A DNA stretch of 64,000 nt from Bryobacterales bacterium (GCA_026713545.1 JAPOOG010000083.1:102840-166839); one strand, 5' to 3'; positions 51,372-60,692 are shown, numbered from the stretch's first letter. Numbers and translations are program-made. Notes: a model not told the origin generated them from the letters alone.

Positions 51372-51905
51372 ATGTTTGCTCGGAGCCGCCGCTTGTGGTT
51401 GACGTTGCCCTTGGCAGCGCTGTTGGCCCAGGGTCTCGGTTCTCATGCGCAGGCCCGCAAACCGCAATGGCGGGGGTGTTTCTACAACTTTGCCGACGTC
51501 AACCAACCGACTCTCGCCTCGATGTACGTTGAATTCAGCGGCTTGCTTCATCACCGGAGCGTGTCGTTTGAACGAGGGCCCTGTGCTGCGGCGTCCGATC
51601 GAGTGATCCATGTTCTGTTGCGCAAGGCAGGTCCCGCCACGGAACGTAGCGCGCTGGGACGAGCCGCCCTCGAAAGTGGCCGTATCATGCCGGTCCTGGA
51701 GGTGTTCGTCGAGCCGGTCTTGGGCCTGATGGGTCACATGCGATCGTCAAGGAGAATCGGTCGTGCCTTGGCGCGGGTCGCCGCCCACGAAGTGCGTCAC
51801 TACATTCGGCAAGACCCAGGTCATTTTCATTACGGCCTGATGCGGGAAGGCTTCTCCGGACACGAGCTTTTCGGAGACGATTCGTATCCATTCCAAGAAC
51901 GCTGA
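51372..51905 (+). CDS. Small secreted protein with HExxH-type motif
   Basis: 177 aa from the ATG at 51372 (agga nine bases upstream; a GTG at 51366 is the alternative). The signal peptide ends SHAQA. The only recognisable motif is AAHEVRHYIRQDPGHFHYG, an HExxH zinc-peptidase-like signature with extra His residues. I do not recognise the family. Control by a PhoB-like regulator is suggested by the upstream TTAA array. Confidence 0.7.
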   Translation: MFARSRRLWLTLPLAALLAQGLGSHAQARKPQWRGCFYNFADVNQPTLASMYVEFSGLLHHRSVSFERGPCAAASDRVIHVLLRKAGPATERSALGRAALESGRIMPVLEVFVEPVLGLMGHMRSSRRIGRALARVAAHEVRHYIRQDPGHFHYGLMREGFSGHELFGDDSYPFQER

Positions 51906-52252
51906 TGTTCGTCAGATCCTCGAACAAGGCCGTCAATGACAATCAGGGGCATTGGACATCTTGCGGGCTGATTGCGGTTTGATAACCGATACGGCGGGAC
52001 AAGCGAGCCGCTCCTTCGACCGAGGGAAGTGTGGCCCGAACCACGATAACTGATCTTCGCATGGTAAAAGTAATCTAGGATTCGTCTCTCGGTTAGCCGT
52101 TATTCCGTCTAAAGGGTGTTGTCAGGGACGACTCCGGGCCGTCTCATGCAGGGAACACCCCATGATCTGGATCACGGAGACTTGTTTCGATCTGTGCTGA
52201 GCCGCGGAACGCAGCGCAGAAGCGGACCTGTGAGAAGAAGGGACATTGACCG
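51906..52252. other. Gap upstream of the MoaD-like gene
   Basis: No gene and no copy of the window's repeat families was recognised. It probably holds the promoter for the MoaD-like/BNR pair; no -35/-10 was convincing. Confidence 0.35.
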
Positions 52253-52567
52253 TTGGCAAGCGCCCAGAAGGCCGTAAGGGTGTCGATGCAGATTCCATCG
52301 GCGCTGTGCAACTATGCCGGATGCGGCTCGGAGCTTGCACTCGAGGCTGCCACCGTCGGGATGGCCCTCGTTCAGCTTAAGCAAAGCAACGATTCGCTGT
52401 ATCGCTCGATCTGCGATGAGACGGGAGCGGTTCGCCGCCACGTGAACCTGTTTGTGAACAGCGCCAACATTCGTGATTTGGCGGCCTTTGATACCAGGCT
52501 CCAGCCGGGAGACGTCATTATCGTTCTCCCCGCTGTTTCAGGAGGTTCAACGTGTCCGAACGCGTGA
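52253..52567 (+). CDS. MoaD/ThiS-like small ubiquitin-fold protein
   Basis: 104 aa from TTG 52253 (agaaggga upstream); GTG 52280 or ATG 52286 are alternative starts. Beta-grasp signature: RRHVNLFVNSANIRDL and DTRLQPGDVIIVLPAVSGG. The Gly-Gly that is normally C-terminal for sulfur-carrier activation is followed here by six residues (STCPNA). Activation would need cleavage, or the protein is not a classical carrier. The stop overlaps the next gene's GTG by 16 bp, a tight coupling. Confidence 0.83.
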   Translation: MASAQKAVRVSMQIPSALCNYAGCGSELALEAATVGMALVQLKQSNDSLYRSICDETGAVRRHVNLFVNSANIRDLAAFDTRLQPGDVIIVLPAVSGGSTCPNA

Positions 52568-53643
52568 TTCTCTGTATAGGGACCAAGAAGGGGCTCTTCG
52601 TAGCTGAGTCGGCAACGAAGCGCGACAGCTTCTCATTGCGAGGACCCTTCGGATCAGGTGTGGCCGTCTACACGGCTTTGATCGATCTGCGGGATGAGCC
52701 GCTCATATATGCGTCGAGCTGCAATGCTTTCTTCGGAATGAAGATTCTACGCTCGACCGACATCGGCAAGGAGTTCAGTGAGACACAGTCGGCGCCGGCA
52801 TTTCCTCAAGAGGACGGGCGCGCTCTTGCGAACATATGGGCGCTCGAGGCAGGGAACGACAGCACCGAACTATGGTGCGGCGTCGAGCCCGCTGCGCTCT
52901 TCCGAAGTTACGATGGCGGCGACTCGTGGGAGTTGGTCCCTGGCATCAGTAACCACAAGCACGCCCGTCAGTGGGAGCCCGGAGGCGGCGGTCTCTGTTT
53001 GCATACGATCCTCTGCAACCAGAATCGGATGCATCTCGGTATCTCGACGGGAGGCCATTACCTGAGTGAGGATGGCGGTGAAACGTTTGCCGCGTCAAAT
53101 CGAGGCATAGGGGCCGGATTCTTGCCCGACCCGTATCCCGAATTCGGCCAGTGCGTCCACAAGATTGCAAGCCATCCGGACGCTTCCGGGCGACTTTACA
53201 TGCAGAACCACGGTGGCTGGCCCGAACGTCCTGGCATCGGTGTTTTGCGCAGCGACGACTATGGGCATACTTGGCGGTCGATTGCCGATGGGCTTCCCTC
53301 TGATTTCGGGTTGCCGATCGTCACGCATCCCCACGCCCCGGATACTGTTTACGTCATGCCCCTCGAAACATCCACGCGCACCTGTCCCGGCGGTGCCCCG
53401 GCGGTCTGGCGCAGTGAAAGTGGCGGTGGCTCGTGGCAGCGGCTCGGCAGGGGTCTTCCCGGAAGACAGAGTTACTTCACGGTACTGCGGGATGCGATGG
53501 CGTTTGACGAACTCGCTGTGCCTGCGTTGTATTTCGGAACGACGACCGGGCAACTCTGGATCGGGAGAGACGGCGGGGAGGAATGGAGTTGCCTGTTTGA
53601 TTCTCTGCCACCGATCAATTGCGTCAAAGTCGCTGTGGTGTGA
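52552..53643 (+). CDS. BNR/sialidase-like beta-propeller protein
   Basis: 363 aa from a GTG at 52552 behind caggaggttcaac. Opens VILCIGTKKGLFVAES and contains Asp-box-like turns (SYDGGDSWEL, SEDGGETFAA, SDDYGHTWRS, SESGGGSWQR, GRDGGEEWSC), giving a multi-bladed propeller. No signal peptide, so cytoplasmic, unlike the exported sialidase upstream. FRIP is missing, so sialidase activity is doubtful. From memory, this family is often coupled to MoaD/ThiS-like genes in other bacteria; the purpose is unknown. Confidence 0.83.
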   Translation: MSERVILCIGTKKGLFVAESATKRDSFSLRGPFGSGVAVYTALIDLRDEPLIYASSCNAFFGMKILRSTDIGKEFSETQSAPAFPQEDGRALANIWALEAGNDSTELWCGVEPAALFRSYDGGDSWELVPGISNHKHARQWEPGGGGLCLHTILCNQNRMHLGISTGGHYLSEDGGETFAASNRGIGAGFLPDPYPEFGQCVHKIASHPDASGRLYMQNHGGWPERPGIGVLRSDDYGHTWRSIADGLPSDFGLPIVTHPHAPDTVYVMPLETSTRTCPGGAPAVWRSESGGGSWQRLGRGLPGRQSYFTVLRDAMAFDELAVPALYFGTTTGQLWIGRDGGEEWSCLFDSLPPINCVKVAVV

Positions 53644-53848
53644 GACCTGCTCAAACCGCGGTCACACACTCATGAATGTGAACTGCGGTGCGGCGTGACC
53701 TTCCCGGACATCCCTGGCGTTGTCGCCTGGGGAAGAGCATGGACGAAGTTCTCCAGGATGCCGAAAAAGCATTTGAGCGGTTGTGTCATCGATGTGAGTA
53801 AGGCCGGCGAAACAAACTTTGCACTCAGAGCTGTCGAGTCTGTAGAGA

Positions 53849-54040
53849 TCACGCGCTGACATACGCCAGTTCCCATCCCGATGATTTCGCTTCTTGGGCC
53901 TCGATATGCGTGAGCATTTGTCGTGCGACGAGCGTGTGGACGCCTTCATTGATCGCGGCTCCGGCCAACCGGATGACGCGCGCCACCTGTGCGGAACGGA
54001 TGGCGCGGCGTATCGTGCGGCAAGTTCGTGTAGGAAAAGG
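53849..54040 (-). pseudogene. Unrecognised coding-like fragment
   Basis: The minus strand reads AQVARVIRLAGAAINEGVHT, LVARQMLTHIEAQEAK and ends SSGWELAYVSA before a TGA at 53849-53851. The amino acid pattern looks protein-like, but no start or upstream domain was found and I cannot name a family. The rest of 53644-54059 holds no supported gene. Confidence 0.25.
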
Positions 54041-54059
54041 CGACTTCCGGAATCAGGGA

Positions 54060-54065
54060 TATAAT
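54060..54065 (+). promoter_or_regulatory. Putative -10 (TATAAT) of the phoB-phoR operon
   Basis: Perfect TATAAT 11 bases before the phoB ATG. The -35 region (about 54036-54042) is weak, as expected of an activated promoter. A start point near 54072 would give a nearly leaderless message. Confidence 0.45.
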
Positions 54066-54076
54066 GGGTGGCTCAC

Positions 54077-54760
54077 ATGGCGAAGACGATCCTTGTTGTC
54101 GAGGACGACGAAGATCTCTGCGGCCTCCTGGAATACAATCTGAGTCGGGCCGGTTACGAAGTCCGGACGACCAATCAGGTCGAGGGCACTCTGGACGCCG
54201 CCGAGCGCATCTCGCCGGATCTGATCCTTCTTGATGTCATGTTGCCGGACGGCGACGGCTTCGATTTGTGCCGAAGTATCCGCGCCCGACCGGCATTGGC
54301 TGAAGTTCCGATTCTCTTTCTGACGGCTCGCGGTGAGGAAATGGCGCGAGTTCTCGGTCTGGAGATTGGCGGCGATGACTACATCACGAAGCCCTTCAGC
54401 CCGCGTGAACTCGTCGCTCGCGTCAAAGCGCACCTTCGCCGAAAGACGGCTCCGGCGCCCAAGGCCACAGGTCCTTTGGAGATTGATGCGGCCGCCCGCC
54501 GGATTTTCGTCAATGGCCGTCAGATCGCCCTGACCGCGACCGAGTTTCGTCTGCTTGCGTTCTTCCTCTCCAACCCCGGAAAAGTCTTTAGCCGCGAGAA
54601 ACTGCTGGAGACGATTTGGGGCCGCGGTCGGCATGTTACTCCTCGCAACGTCGACGTTCACGTGCGGCGGTTGCGGGAACAAATCGAAGAAGCGCCTGAT
54701 GACCCCCAGTGGCTGCAAACCGTTCGTGGGTTTGGCTACCGGTTTGAAATGCCTGAATGA
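54077..54760 (+). CDS. phoB: PhoB-type response regulator
   Basis: 227 aa from the ATG at 54077. The receiver domain has acidic residues in VEDDEDL, phosphoacceptor Asp53 in LILLDVMLP, Thr in FLTARGEE and Lys in ITKPFSP. The OmpR/PhoB winged helix (about 135-225) ends VRGFGYRFE. With the adjacent PhoR-like kinase it would sense phosphate or envelope state and activate genes through 11-bp repeats. No pst, phoU or alkaline phosphatase gene is present here. Overlaps the kinase gene by four bases. Confidence 0.85.
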   Translation: MAKTILVVEDDEDLCGLLEYNLSRAGYEVRTTNQVEGTLDAAERISPDLILLDVMLPDGDGFDLCRSIRARPALAEVPILFLTARGEEMARVLGLEIGGDDYITKPFSPRELVARVKAHLRRKTAPAPKATGPLEIDAAARRIFVNGRQIALTATEFRLLAFFLSNPGKVFSREKLLETIWGRGRHVTPRNVDVHVRRLREQIEEAPDDPQWLQTVRGFGYRFEMPE

Positions 54761-56532
54761 CGACTCGGATCTTCTTCAAACTGATTCTGACGCTGGTTGG
54801 GCTGCTCGCTGTGACGGCGATCGGCATGCAGTACCTCGTCACTCTGGTTACGGAACGTTCGTATATGGACGAGTTGCGCCGGAGCCTGGAGACGCAGGCT
54901 CGCATCTCGGAACTCTCGTTGCGGGTCGCCCGGACGGGAACCCTTGAGCGCACCATCGACCAAATTGCTGAAAAGTCGGGTGTCCGGGTTACTCTGATTC
55001 GAACGGACGGCAGCGTCATCGCGGACTCGGAAGCAGATCCGGCGGCGATGGAGAATCATGCAAAGCGCCCGGAATTCGTTGTGGCGCTCAAGGGAGGCAC
55101 AGGAAGCAATATTCGCCTCAGCCGTACCGTGGGTAGGGAGTTCCTTTATGTAGCCATCCCGACCACCGGCGGTGCGTTGCGGCTGGCTCTCCCCACTCCG
55201 GAGATTGACGCTCACACCCAGGAGATTCGGTCGAATGTCTTGAGTGCCGCCGTGTTGGCCGTGATACCGATCATTCTCCTCGCGGGATGGTTGGCGCGGC
55301 GGGTTTCAGCCCAGGTATCCGAGATCATTCGCTTCGCCCGCGACTTGGCCCAAGGCAAGTTCGAGGGGAAACGCCCCAGTCTGTCGGGCGGAGAACTGGG
55401 TCAACTGAGTCGTACCTTGGAAAGCGCGGCCCAACAGCTTCGCTCCACATTCGAGCAGGTTCAGCAGGAACGCTCGCGCTTTGAGGCGGCCGTGAACGGT
55501 ATCGGTGAAGGAGTGCTCGTGGTCGGTCGCGACAAGCTCACCGTTCTTGCCAACCCGGCGATGCAGAACATGTTCCCGTCCGAGCCTTGCAGTAACGGTC
55601 AGCAACTGGATGCCTGGTCACGTGACGAGATCCGTTTCCTGTTCGAAGATGTGTTTCAGCACGGCGAGTGGCGTTCGGTGGATCTGACGACCAATGAGCC
55701 TGTCCATCGGGCCTGGAAGGTATCGTGTGCTCCAATCACCGATCCGTCGGGTGGGGTTCAGGCGGCAGTTGCGGTTTTCTACGACATCACTGAACTCGAG
55801 ATGGTTGACCGCATGCGGCGGGATTTCGTCATCAACGTGTCCCATGAACTGCGTACTCCGTTGACGGCAATCCAGGGATACACGGAAACGCTGCTTGATG
55901 GAGCGATCGATGAGGCCGAGAACAATCGCCGCTTTCTGCGTATCATCCGTCAGAACTCCGAACGCTTGGCGCAGCTTACAGCCGATCTCATGGCGTTGTC
56001 CCAGATCGAAGTGAAGGCGCGTGAGTTCTCCTTCTTGCCGCACAAGGTCAATGAGCTTCTCATTCAGGCCGCCGATGCTCTCCAGACCGAGACCAAGAAG
56101 AAGCAGATTCGTATCACCGTTGAACCCGTCGAAGAGGGTTTGCAGGTGGATTGCGATTCCGAGGCGATTCGTCAGGTCCTGTTGAACCTCATGGATAATG
56201 CGACAAAGTACACGTCCCAGGGTGGGTCTATCAACCTCGGGGCTTTCCTGGTTGGGGACGATGTCTGCTTCTTCGTCCGGGACACGGGGATCGGCATTCC
56301 TCAGGAGCACATCCCTCGGCTGTTCGAACGCTTCTATCGGGTTGACAAGGCCCGTTCCCGCGCCCTCGGAGGCACCGGTCTCGGCCTTGCCATCGTCAAG
56401 CATCTCGTCCTGGCGCATGACGGCCAGGTCAGAGTCGAAAGTGAAGTCGGGAAGGGTTCGACCTTTTATTTCCAACTCCCAGCTTCGGCGGCCCGCGAGC
56501 CGGCCGTCCTCGGCCAAGCGGTGCTTTTCTAG
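54757..56532 (+). CDS. phoR: PhoR-type sensor histidine kinase
   Basis: 591 aa. Membrane helices at about 7-27 and 155-175 enclose a periplasmic domain of about 125 residues. A HAMP segment, a PAS domain (about 245-350: AAVNGIGEGVLVVGRD) and the HisKA helix with His363 in NVSHELRTPLTAIQGYTET follow. The ATPase domain has NLMDNATKYT, DTGIGIPQEH and GGTGLGLAIVKH. The large periplasmic domain is bigger than in E. coli PhoR, so the signal may be external. Operon with phoB (ATGA). Confidence 0.87.
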   Translation: MTTRIFFKLILTLVGLLAVTAIGMQYLVTLVTERSYMDELRRSLETQARISELSLRVARTGTLERTIDQIAEKSGVRVTLIRTDGSVIADSEADPAAMENHAKRPEFVVALKGGTGSNIRLSRTVGREFLYVAIPTTGGALRLALPTPEIDAHTQEIRSNVLSAAVLAVIPIILLAGWLARRVSAQVSEIIRFARDLAQGKFEGKRPSLSGGELGQLSRTLESAAQQLRSTFEQVQQERSRFEAAVNGIGEGVLVVGRDKLTVLANPAMQNMFPSEPCSNGQQLDAWSRDEIRFLFEDVFQHGEWRSVDLTTNEPVHRAWKVSCAPITDPSGGVQAAVAVFYDITELEMVDRMRRDFVINVSHELRTPLTAIQGYTETLLDGAIDEAENNRRFLRIIRQNSERLAQLTADLMALSQIEVKAREFSFLPHKVNELLIQAADALQTETKKKQIRITVEPVEEGLQVDCDSEAIRQVLLNLMDNATKYTSQGGSINLGAFLVGDDVCFFVRDTGIGIPQEHIPRLFERFYRVDKARSRALGGTGLGLAIVKHLVLAHDGQVRVESEVGKGSTFYFQLPASAAREPAVLGQAVLF

Positions 56533-56581
56533 CCCAGCCGCGCCGTTGGTGAAATAAACTTATTGAATATCAATGGCTTAG

Positions 56582-56834
56582 CCTGCATTTCTCCACGCGG
56601 CGAGGCGAAGTGCGTGAGAGGACCGTCAGGACGAGGCGCGAGCCGCTTGGCGTGCGCAAGACGGCCTTTGAGGTTTTTCACGAATCACGAGTCACGGCCT
56701 GTACGGTTCACCGGCCGTCAGACATTTCTTTCTGGAGCGGACCAAGCCACCGCCAATGGTTTTCACTAACAACTAGCAACTAACCGCGGCCTTTTTATCG
56801 CGTGCTTCGACCGTCCGGTGGTGAGAAATGCAGG
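56582..56834 (+). repeat. MITE-like T element, copy 7 (complete)
   Basis: Left CCTGCATTTCTCCACGCGG, right TGGTGAGAAATGCAGG, with exact TTAG duplications (56578-56581 and 56835-56838). It separates phoR from the second regulator gene. Confidence 0.85.
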
Positions 56835-56897
56835 TTAGGGGTCTATCACTTGGCCTCTACTCGAGGCCCTTCTTGTCGTAGTCAGTTTTCATGAGAG

Positions 56898-56941
56898 ATT
56901 AAACGTACCGTAACCGATTTTTAACGATCCATCGCTAGCAT
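56898..56941 (+). promoter_or_regulatory. Three phased half-sites plus -10 (Pho-box-like promoter)
   Basis: TTAA at 56899, GTAA at 56910 and TTAA at 56921 lie exactly 11 bp apart (attaaac, cgtaacc, tttaacg). Ten bases after the last comes TAGCAT (56936), a plausible -10. In E. coli Pho promoters the box also replaces -35 and ends about 10 bp before -10. The start codon at 56959 follows. Confidence 0.55.
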
Positions 56942-56958
56942 TGTGGATGACGGGCTCC

Positions 56959-57675
56959 ATGAAAACGATCGCGCTGATCGAAGACGATATCGACCTCCAC
57001 GAGTTGCTCCGATACAACCTCGAAAAAGAGGGGTACCGCCTTGTCAGTCACAAGAGCGGAAAAGATGCTCTGATATTCCTTCAGCATGTTCAGCCTGACC
57101 TGCTGCTGCTTGACGTCATGCTTCCGCACACCGATGGGATTGATATCTGTAAGTCCATCCGAAGACATCCGCAACTGTCTGCCCTTCCTATTATTTTCCT
57201 CTCCGCCCGGGCCGATGAAACGGATCGCATTGTTGGATTCGAGGTCGGCGCCAATGACTATCTGATAAAGCCCTTCTTCGTCCGGGAATTGATTGCCCGC
57301 ATCAAAACTCAACTGAGAGAGACTCAACCCCGTCCGGAGATTCTGGCCAGTCAAGAGCTGGAACTGGACCGCGGACGGCTTGAAGTGCGCCGTGGCGGCC
57401 GAAAGATTCGAGTTACAGCCACGGAGTTCAAACTGCTGGAGTTCCTGATGAGCGGAACCGGCCGCGTATGCAGCCGCGAGCAGCTCCTGGATGAAGTCTG
57501 GGGACGAGATCGCGTGGTTGCCGAGCGAGCCGTGGACGTATGTGTGCTGCGCTTGCGGCACAAGATCGAGGACGACCCCACCAGCCCGCGGTGGATTCAT
57601 TCCGTTCGCGGCTTCGGCTACACGTTTGATCCCAGCCGGTCTTCTCAGGGCCGAGAAACGACCGAGACTCAGTAG
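56959..57675 (+). CDS. Second OmpR/PhoB-family response regulator (orphan)
   Basis: 238 aa from the ATG at 56959 (an in-frame ATG at 56947 would add MTGS). Receiver: IEDDIDL, phosphoacceptor Asp52 in LLLLDVMLPH, FLSARADE and LIKPFFV. Winged helix with TATEFKLLEFL and C-terminal HSVRGFGYTFDP. About 45% like the first PhoB by eye. No kinase gene follows, so it may share PhoR or answer another sensor. The upstream phased array suggests Pho-type autoregulation or cascade control. Confidence 0.85.
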   Translation: MKTIALIEDDIDLHELLRYNLEKEGYRLVSHKSGKDALIFLQHVQPDLLLLDVMLPHTDGIDICKSIRRHPQLSALPIIFLSARADETDRIVGFEVGANDYLIKPFFVRELIARIKTQLRETQPRPEILASQELELDRGRLEVRRGGRKIRVTATEFKLLEFLMSGTGRVCSREQLLDEVWGRDRVVAERAVDVCVLRLRHKIEDDPTSPRWIHSVRGFGYTFDPSRSSQGRETTETQ

Positions 57676-58049
57676 CAGTTGACAGCGGGCACTCCTTGAT
57701 TCGAGCACACCTTCTTAAAAAATTCGAATTCGGCCTCGGTTTTTGAGGTCCTTATTAATTTCTCCGGCCGATTTGATCCGTTTACGATCCAGGGCTGTGG
57801 CTGCGGGAGTGGAGATGCTCCTCGCGGTAGACCTTTCTGATTCTGAGTTGCGTTGTCGCTTGCAGGGGGCGGCTACGTCGACGGAGTCGTGACGATGGCG
57901 CGCTTCGCTAACATGTTGGTTTCGAGTTTGCCTTCCAAGACAGATCGCTCCGTATCCAGTCTCATAGGCTGTGCGGACGCATTCGGGCGATCCGCTATTG
58001 CAAGTGTCTTGAATGACGGCATCGTGTTTGTGGGAAAAGGGGTTTCAAA
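57676..58049. other. Gap upstream of gnd
   Basis: Contains an AT-rich stretch (cttcttaaaaaattcgaattc) near 57715 and no supported gene or known repeat. A 73-codon open frame here overlaps the gnd start and has no family pattern. Confidence 0.35.
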
Positions 58050-59468
58050 ATGGCTGAAGGCCAGTTCGGTGTAGCAGGACTGGGGGTGATGGGGCAAATG
58101 GTTGCCCTGAATATCGAGCGGAACGGCTTCCCCGTCGTTGCGTACAACCGTGGCGCGGAGAAAGCAGACCGCATGCGTGAGCTTTCCACGGGCAAGAATG
58201 TCCAGGTCACGCAGTCGATCAGTGAGTTCGCTGCGCTGCTCGCCAAGCCTCGCAAGGTGCTGATCATGGTGACTGCGGGCAAAGGAACCGACGCTGTGAT
58301 CTCCGATCTCAGGGGTGTCCTGGAAGAGGGTGACATCATCATCGATGGCGGCAACGCGCACTTCCCCGACACCAATCGTCGCCAGGAAGAGTTGAGCGGA
58401 ACCGGGCTCCACTTCATCGGTTGCGGTATTAGCGGAGGCGAGAAAGGCGCTCTACTGGGACCGAGCATCATGCCGGGCGGAGACAAGCAGGCTTACCGGC
58501 TGGTCGAACCCGTGCTCACGAAGATCGCCGCGCAGACCGACTACGGCCCGTGCTGCACGTATGTCGGTGCCGGCTCGGCCGGTCATTACGTGAAGATGGT
58601 CCACAACGGTATTGAATACGGGATCATGCAAATCCTGTGCGAGGCGTATGATGTGATGCGCAAGTCTCTCGGCATGCCGGCGGCCGAGATCCAACAGGTC
58701 TTCGCGAGGTGGACCGAAACCGAGATCAGTGGCTTTCTGGTCGAAATCTCCGCAACTTGCCTCGCGAAGTCAGATGGCGTAACCGGTAAACCATTGGTCG
58801 AGTTGATTCTCGATACGGCCGGACAAAAAGGCACCGGGAAATGGACAGCGCAGACCTCTCTCGACCTCGGCGTCCCGACACCAACACTGAGCATGGCCGT
58901 TCAAGCCCGCATCCTTTCCGGACTCAAGTCGCAGCGGGTTGAGGCGGCGAGGATTCTTCGGGGGCCGCAAGCGTCTGCTGCCGGTGACCGCGGCTCCATG
59001 GTCAGCGCACTCTACGATGCGGTCTACCTTGGGATCGTAACGAGTTACGCGCAGGGCATGGCGCTGATTCAGGGCGCGTCCCAGGAGTACGAGTACGGCG
59101 TCAACCTCAGCGAGGTTGCGCGCATTTGGAAAGCCGGCTGCATCATCCGCTCGCGCCTGCTCGATCCGATCAGGCAAGCCTACGAGTCGAACCCCGGCTT
59201 GCTGAACCTGTTGGTGGACGATAGTTTCAGCGCCGTCGCCAATCGCACCGTCGATGGATTGCGGACCATTGTCAAACTAGCCGCAGAAACGGGAGTTCCC
59301 GCTACGTGCCTCGGTGCCAGTCTGGCCTACGTCGACAGCTACCGCAGCGAGTTTCTGCCGGCCAATTTGCTTCAGGCGCAGCGTGACCTCTTCGGAGCGC
59401 ATACCTATCGCCGCTTGGACCGTAGCGGAGTCTTCCACACCGAGTGGGAAGGCCAGCAGGTGATGTGA
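58050..59468 (+). CDS. gnd: 6-phosphogluconate dehydrogenase, decarboxylating
   Basis: 472 aa, the length of the dimeric long-form enzyme. Rossmann motif VAGLGVMGQMVALN, the NADP Arg in AYNRGAEKAD, the substrate block IGCGISGGEKGALLGPSIMPGG, catalytic Lys in HYVKMVHNGIEYG, and C-terminal AHTYRRLDR. It oxidises 6-phosphogluconate to ribulose-5-phosphate and CO2 with NADP+, in the pentose-phosphate pathway. Confidence 0.95.
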   Translation: MAEGQFGVAGLGVMGQMVALNIERNGFPVVAYNRGAEKADRMRELSTGKNVQVTQSISEFAALLAKPRKVLIMVTAGKGTDAVISDLRGVLEEGDIIIDGGNAHFPDTNRRQEELSGTGLHFIGCGISGGEKGALLGPSIMPGGDKQAYRLVEPVLTKIAAQTDYGPCCTYVGAGSAGHYVKMVHNGIEYGIMQILCEAYDVMRKSLGMPAAEIQQVFARWTETEISGFLVEISATCLAKSDGVTGKPLVELILDTAGQKGTGKWTAQTSLDLGVPTPTLSMAVQARILSGLKSQRVEAARILRGPQASAAGDRGSMVSALYDAVYLGIVTSYAQGMALIQGASQEYEYGVNLSEVARIWKAGCIIRSRLLDPIRQAYESNPGLLNLLVDDSFSAVANRTVDGLRTIVKLAAETGVPATCLGASLAYVDSYRSEFLPANLLQAQRDLFGAHTYRRLDRSGVFHTEWEGQQVM

Positions 59469-59663
59469 GCACCCTCCGTGGGGTTGCTTGGCGGCCTCCG
59501 CGCCGTTATGTGAAACGCAACCCCGTGCGGTACGCAGCAGAACATCCAATGTCTGCTCGGCTGCCGTCTGCCAGCAGAATCCAGTAGCCCATTGCTGCCC
59601 GTAGTATGCGAAGCCGGCCTTTCCTGTTGGTCCGGAACGGGAAAGGGGCCACCAGCCTGGAGA

Positions 59664-60629
59664 TCAGCGGTTGAAGAAAAACGTTTCGGCGGTTGTCACG
59701 AGGATCTTCTCTTTGTCGGAAGCGCTGAGAAAATCGGCGTGATCTCTAATGAGGGCGACTGAGTCGTCATAGGTGTGTGGGTCTTGCACCTGGAAGGGAC
59801 AGTCGCTTTCCCACATGCAGCGGTCGGGACCGTATGCATCCACGACTCGTTCGATCATTGGCAGAAGGTCGGTGTAGGGAGGCGTTGCGTCTCCGAGTGC
59901 GTAGAAGGCCCCCACCTTGACCTGGATGTTCTTGTGTTTGGCAAGCCCGCACAGTTCGTCCACCTGCTCGTCCTTGACGGACTCGTTCGCGCCAATCCGC
60001 GCCAAATGGTCAATGATGACCGGTGTGTCGGGATGCTTGCCGCACATGCGGCCGACTTCCGACATATCGCCGGGATTCATCAGGAAGCTCAGCGCGAGGT
60101 TGTGCTCCGCTCCGGTTTCGAACATCTTGTCCCACTTCGGATGACTCATCCAATGCGGCTGCTCCAGGTCCTGACGGCGGTAGCCGCCGCGCACGCGGAA
60201 GGCGTAGCAGCGCTTCGCACTCAACTCGACCATCATCTCGGCTGGATCCTGTGACTTCTCGTCCAGCACATCGGGCAGCACGCCGGTCCCCACAAAGTTG
60301 TCTGGATGCTTCTCCATCATGTCGAGCATGTAACTGTGATCTGTGTGGTAGAAGGACATCTGGATCAGGTTGATACGGTTCACGCCGGACGCACGGCAGT
60401 GCCCGAAGAGTTCCTCCGCCGTAAAGGTCGCCGGATCCATGTCTTCTTTCTTGTAGTTCGAGTGGAGTGGATATTTCTCGGTATCCGACGTCCAGATGTG
60501 GACATGTGCGTCAATGACGCGTCCCTCGATGTTTGGCTCGTCGGATGTCTGATCGGCGGATTCATCAGTAGACGTGCAGGCCGCGAGGACCGCCGCTGTA
60601 CTTGAAGCCATCCAGTTACGTCGTGTCAG
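59664..60629 (-). CDS. Amidohydrolase-2 family enzyme, Tat lipoprotein with CTG start
   Basis: 321 aa if begun at CTG 60629. AGGAGG sits five bases upstream (60640-60635) and the resulting N-terminus MTRRNWMASSTAAVLAAC has a twin-arginine motif and a lipobox Cys18. Starting at ATG 60611 loses the RR pair and the ribosome site. The catalytic region has DAHVHIW (metal His pair), a His in PVIIDHLARIG and an Asp in MWESDCPFQ. It is an amidohydrolase-2 (TIM-barrel) protein, which usually hydrolyses or decarboxylates lactones, sugar acids or aromatic acids. Substrate unknown. Probably a membrane-anchored periplasmic enzyme. Confidence 0.83.
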   Translation of the reverse strand: MTRRNWMASSTAAVLAACTSTDESADQTSDEPNIEGRVIDAHVHIWTSDTEKYPLHSNYKKEDMDPATFTAEELFGHCRASGVNRINLIQMSFYHTDHSYMLDMMEKHPDNFVGTGVLPDVLDEKSQDPAEMMVELSAKRCYAFRVRGGYRRQDLEQPHWMSHPKWDKMFETGAEHNLALSFLMNPGDMSEVGRMCGKHPDTPVIIDHLARIGANESVKDEQVDELCGLAKHKNIQVKVGAFYALGDATPPYTDLLPMIERVVDAYGPDRCMWESDCPFQVQDPHTYDDSVALIRDHADFLSASDKEKILVTTAETFFFNR

Positions 60630-60692
60630 TTCGGCCTCCTGTTGCTGCTTTCAACACCTAGCGGGGAATACGCTGGAGACAAGGAATTATAG

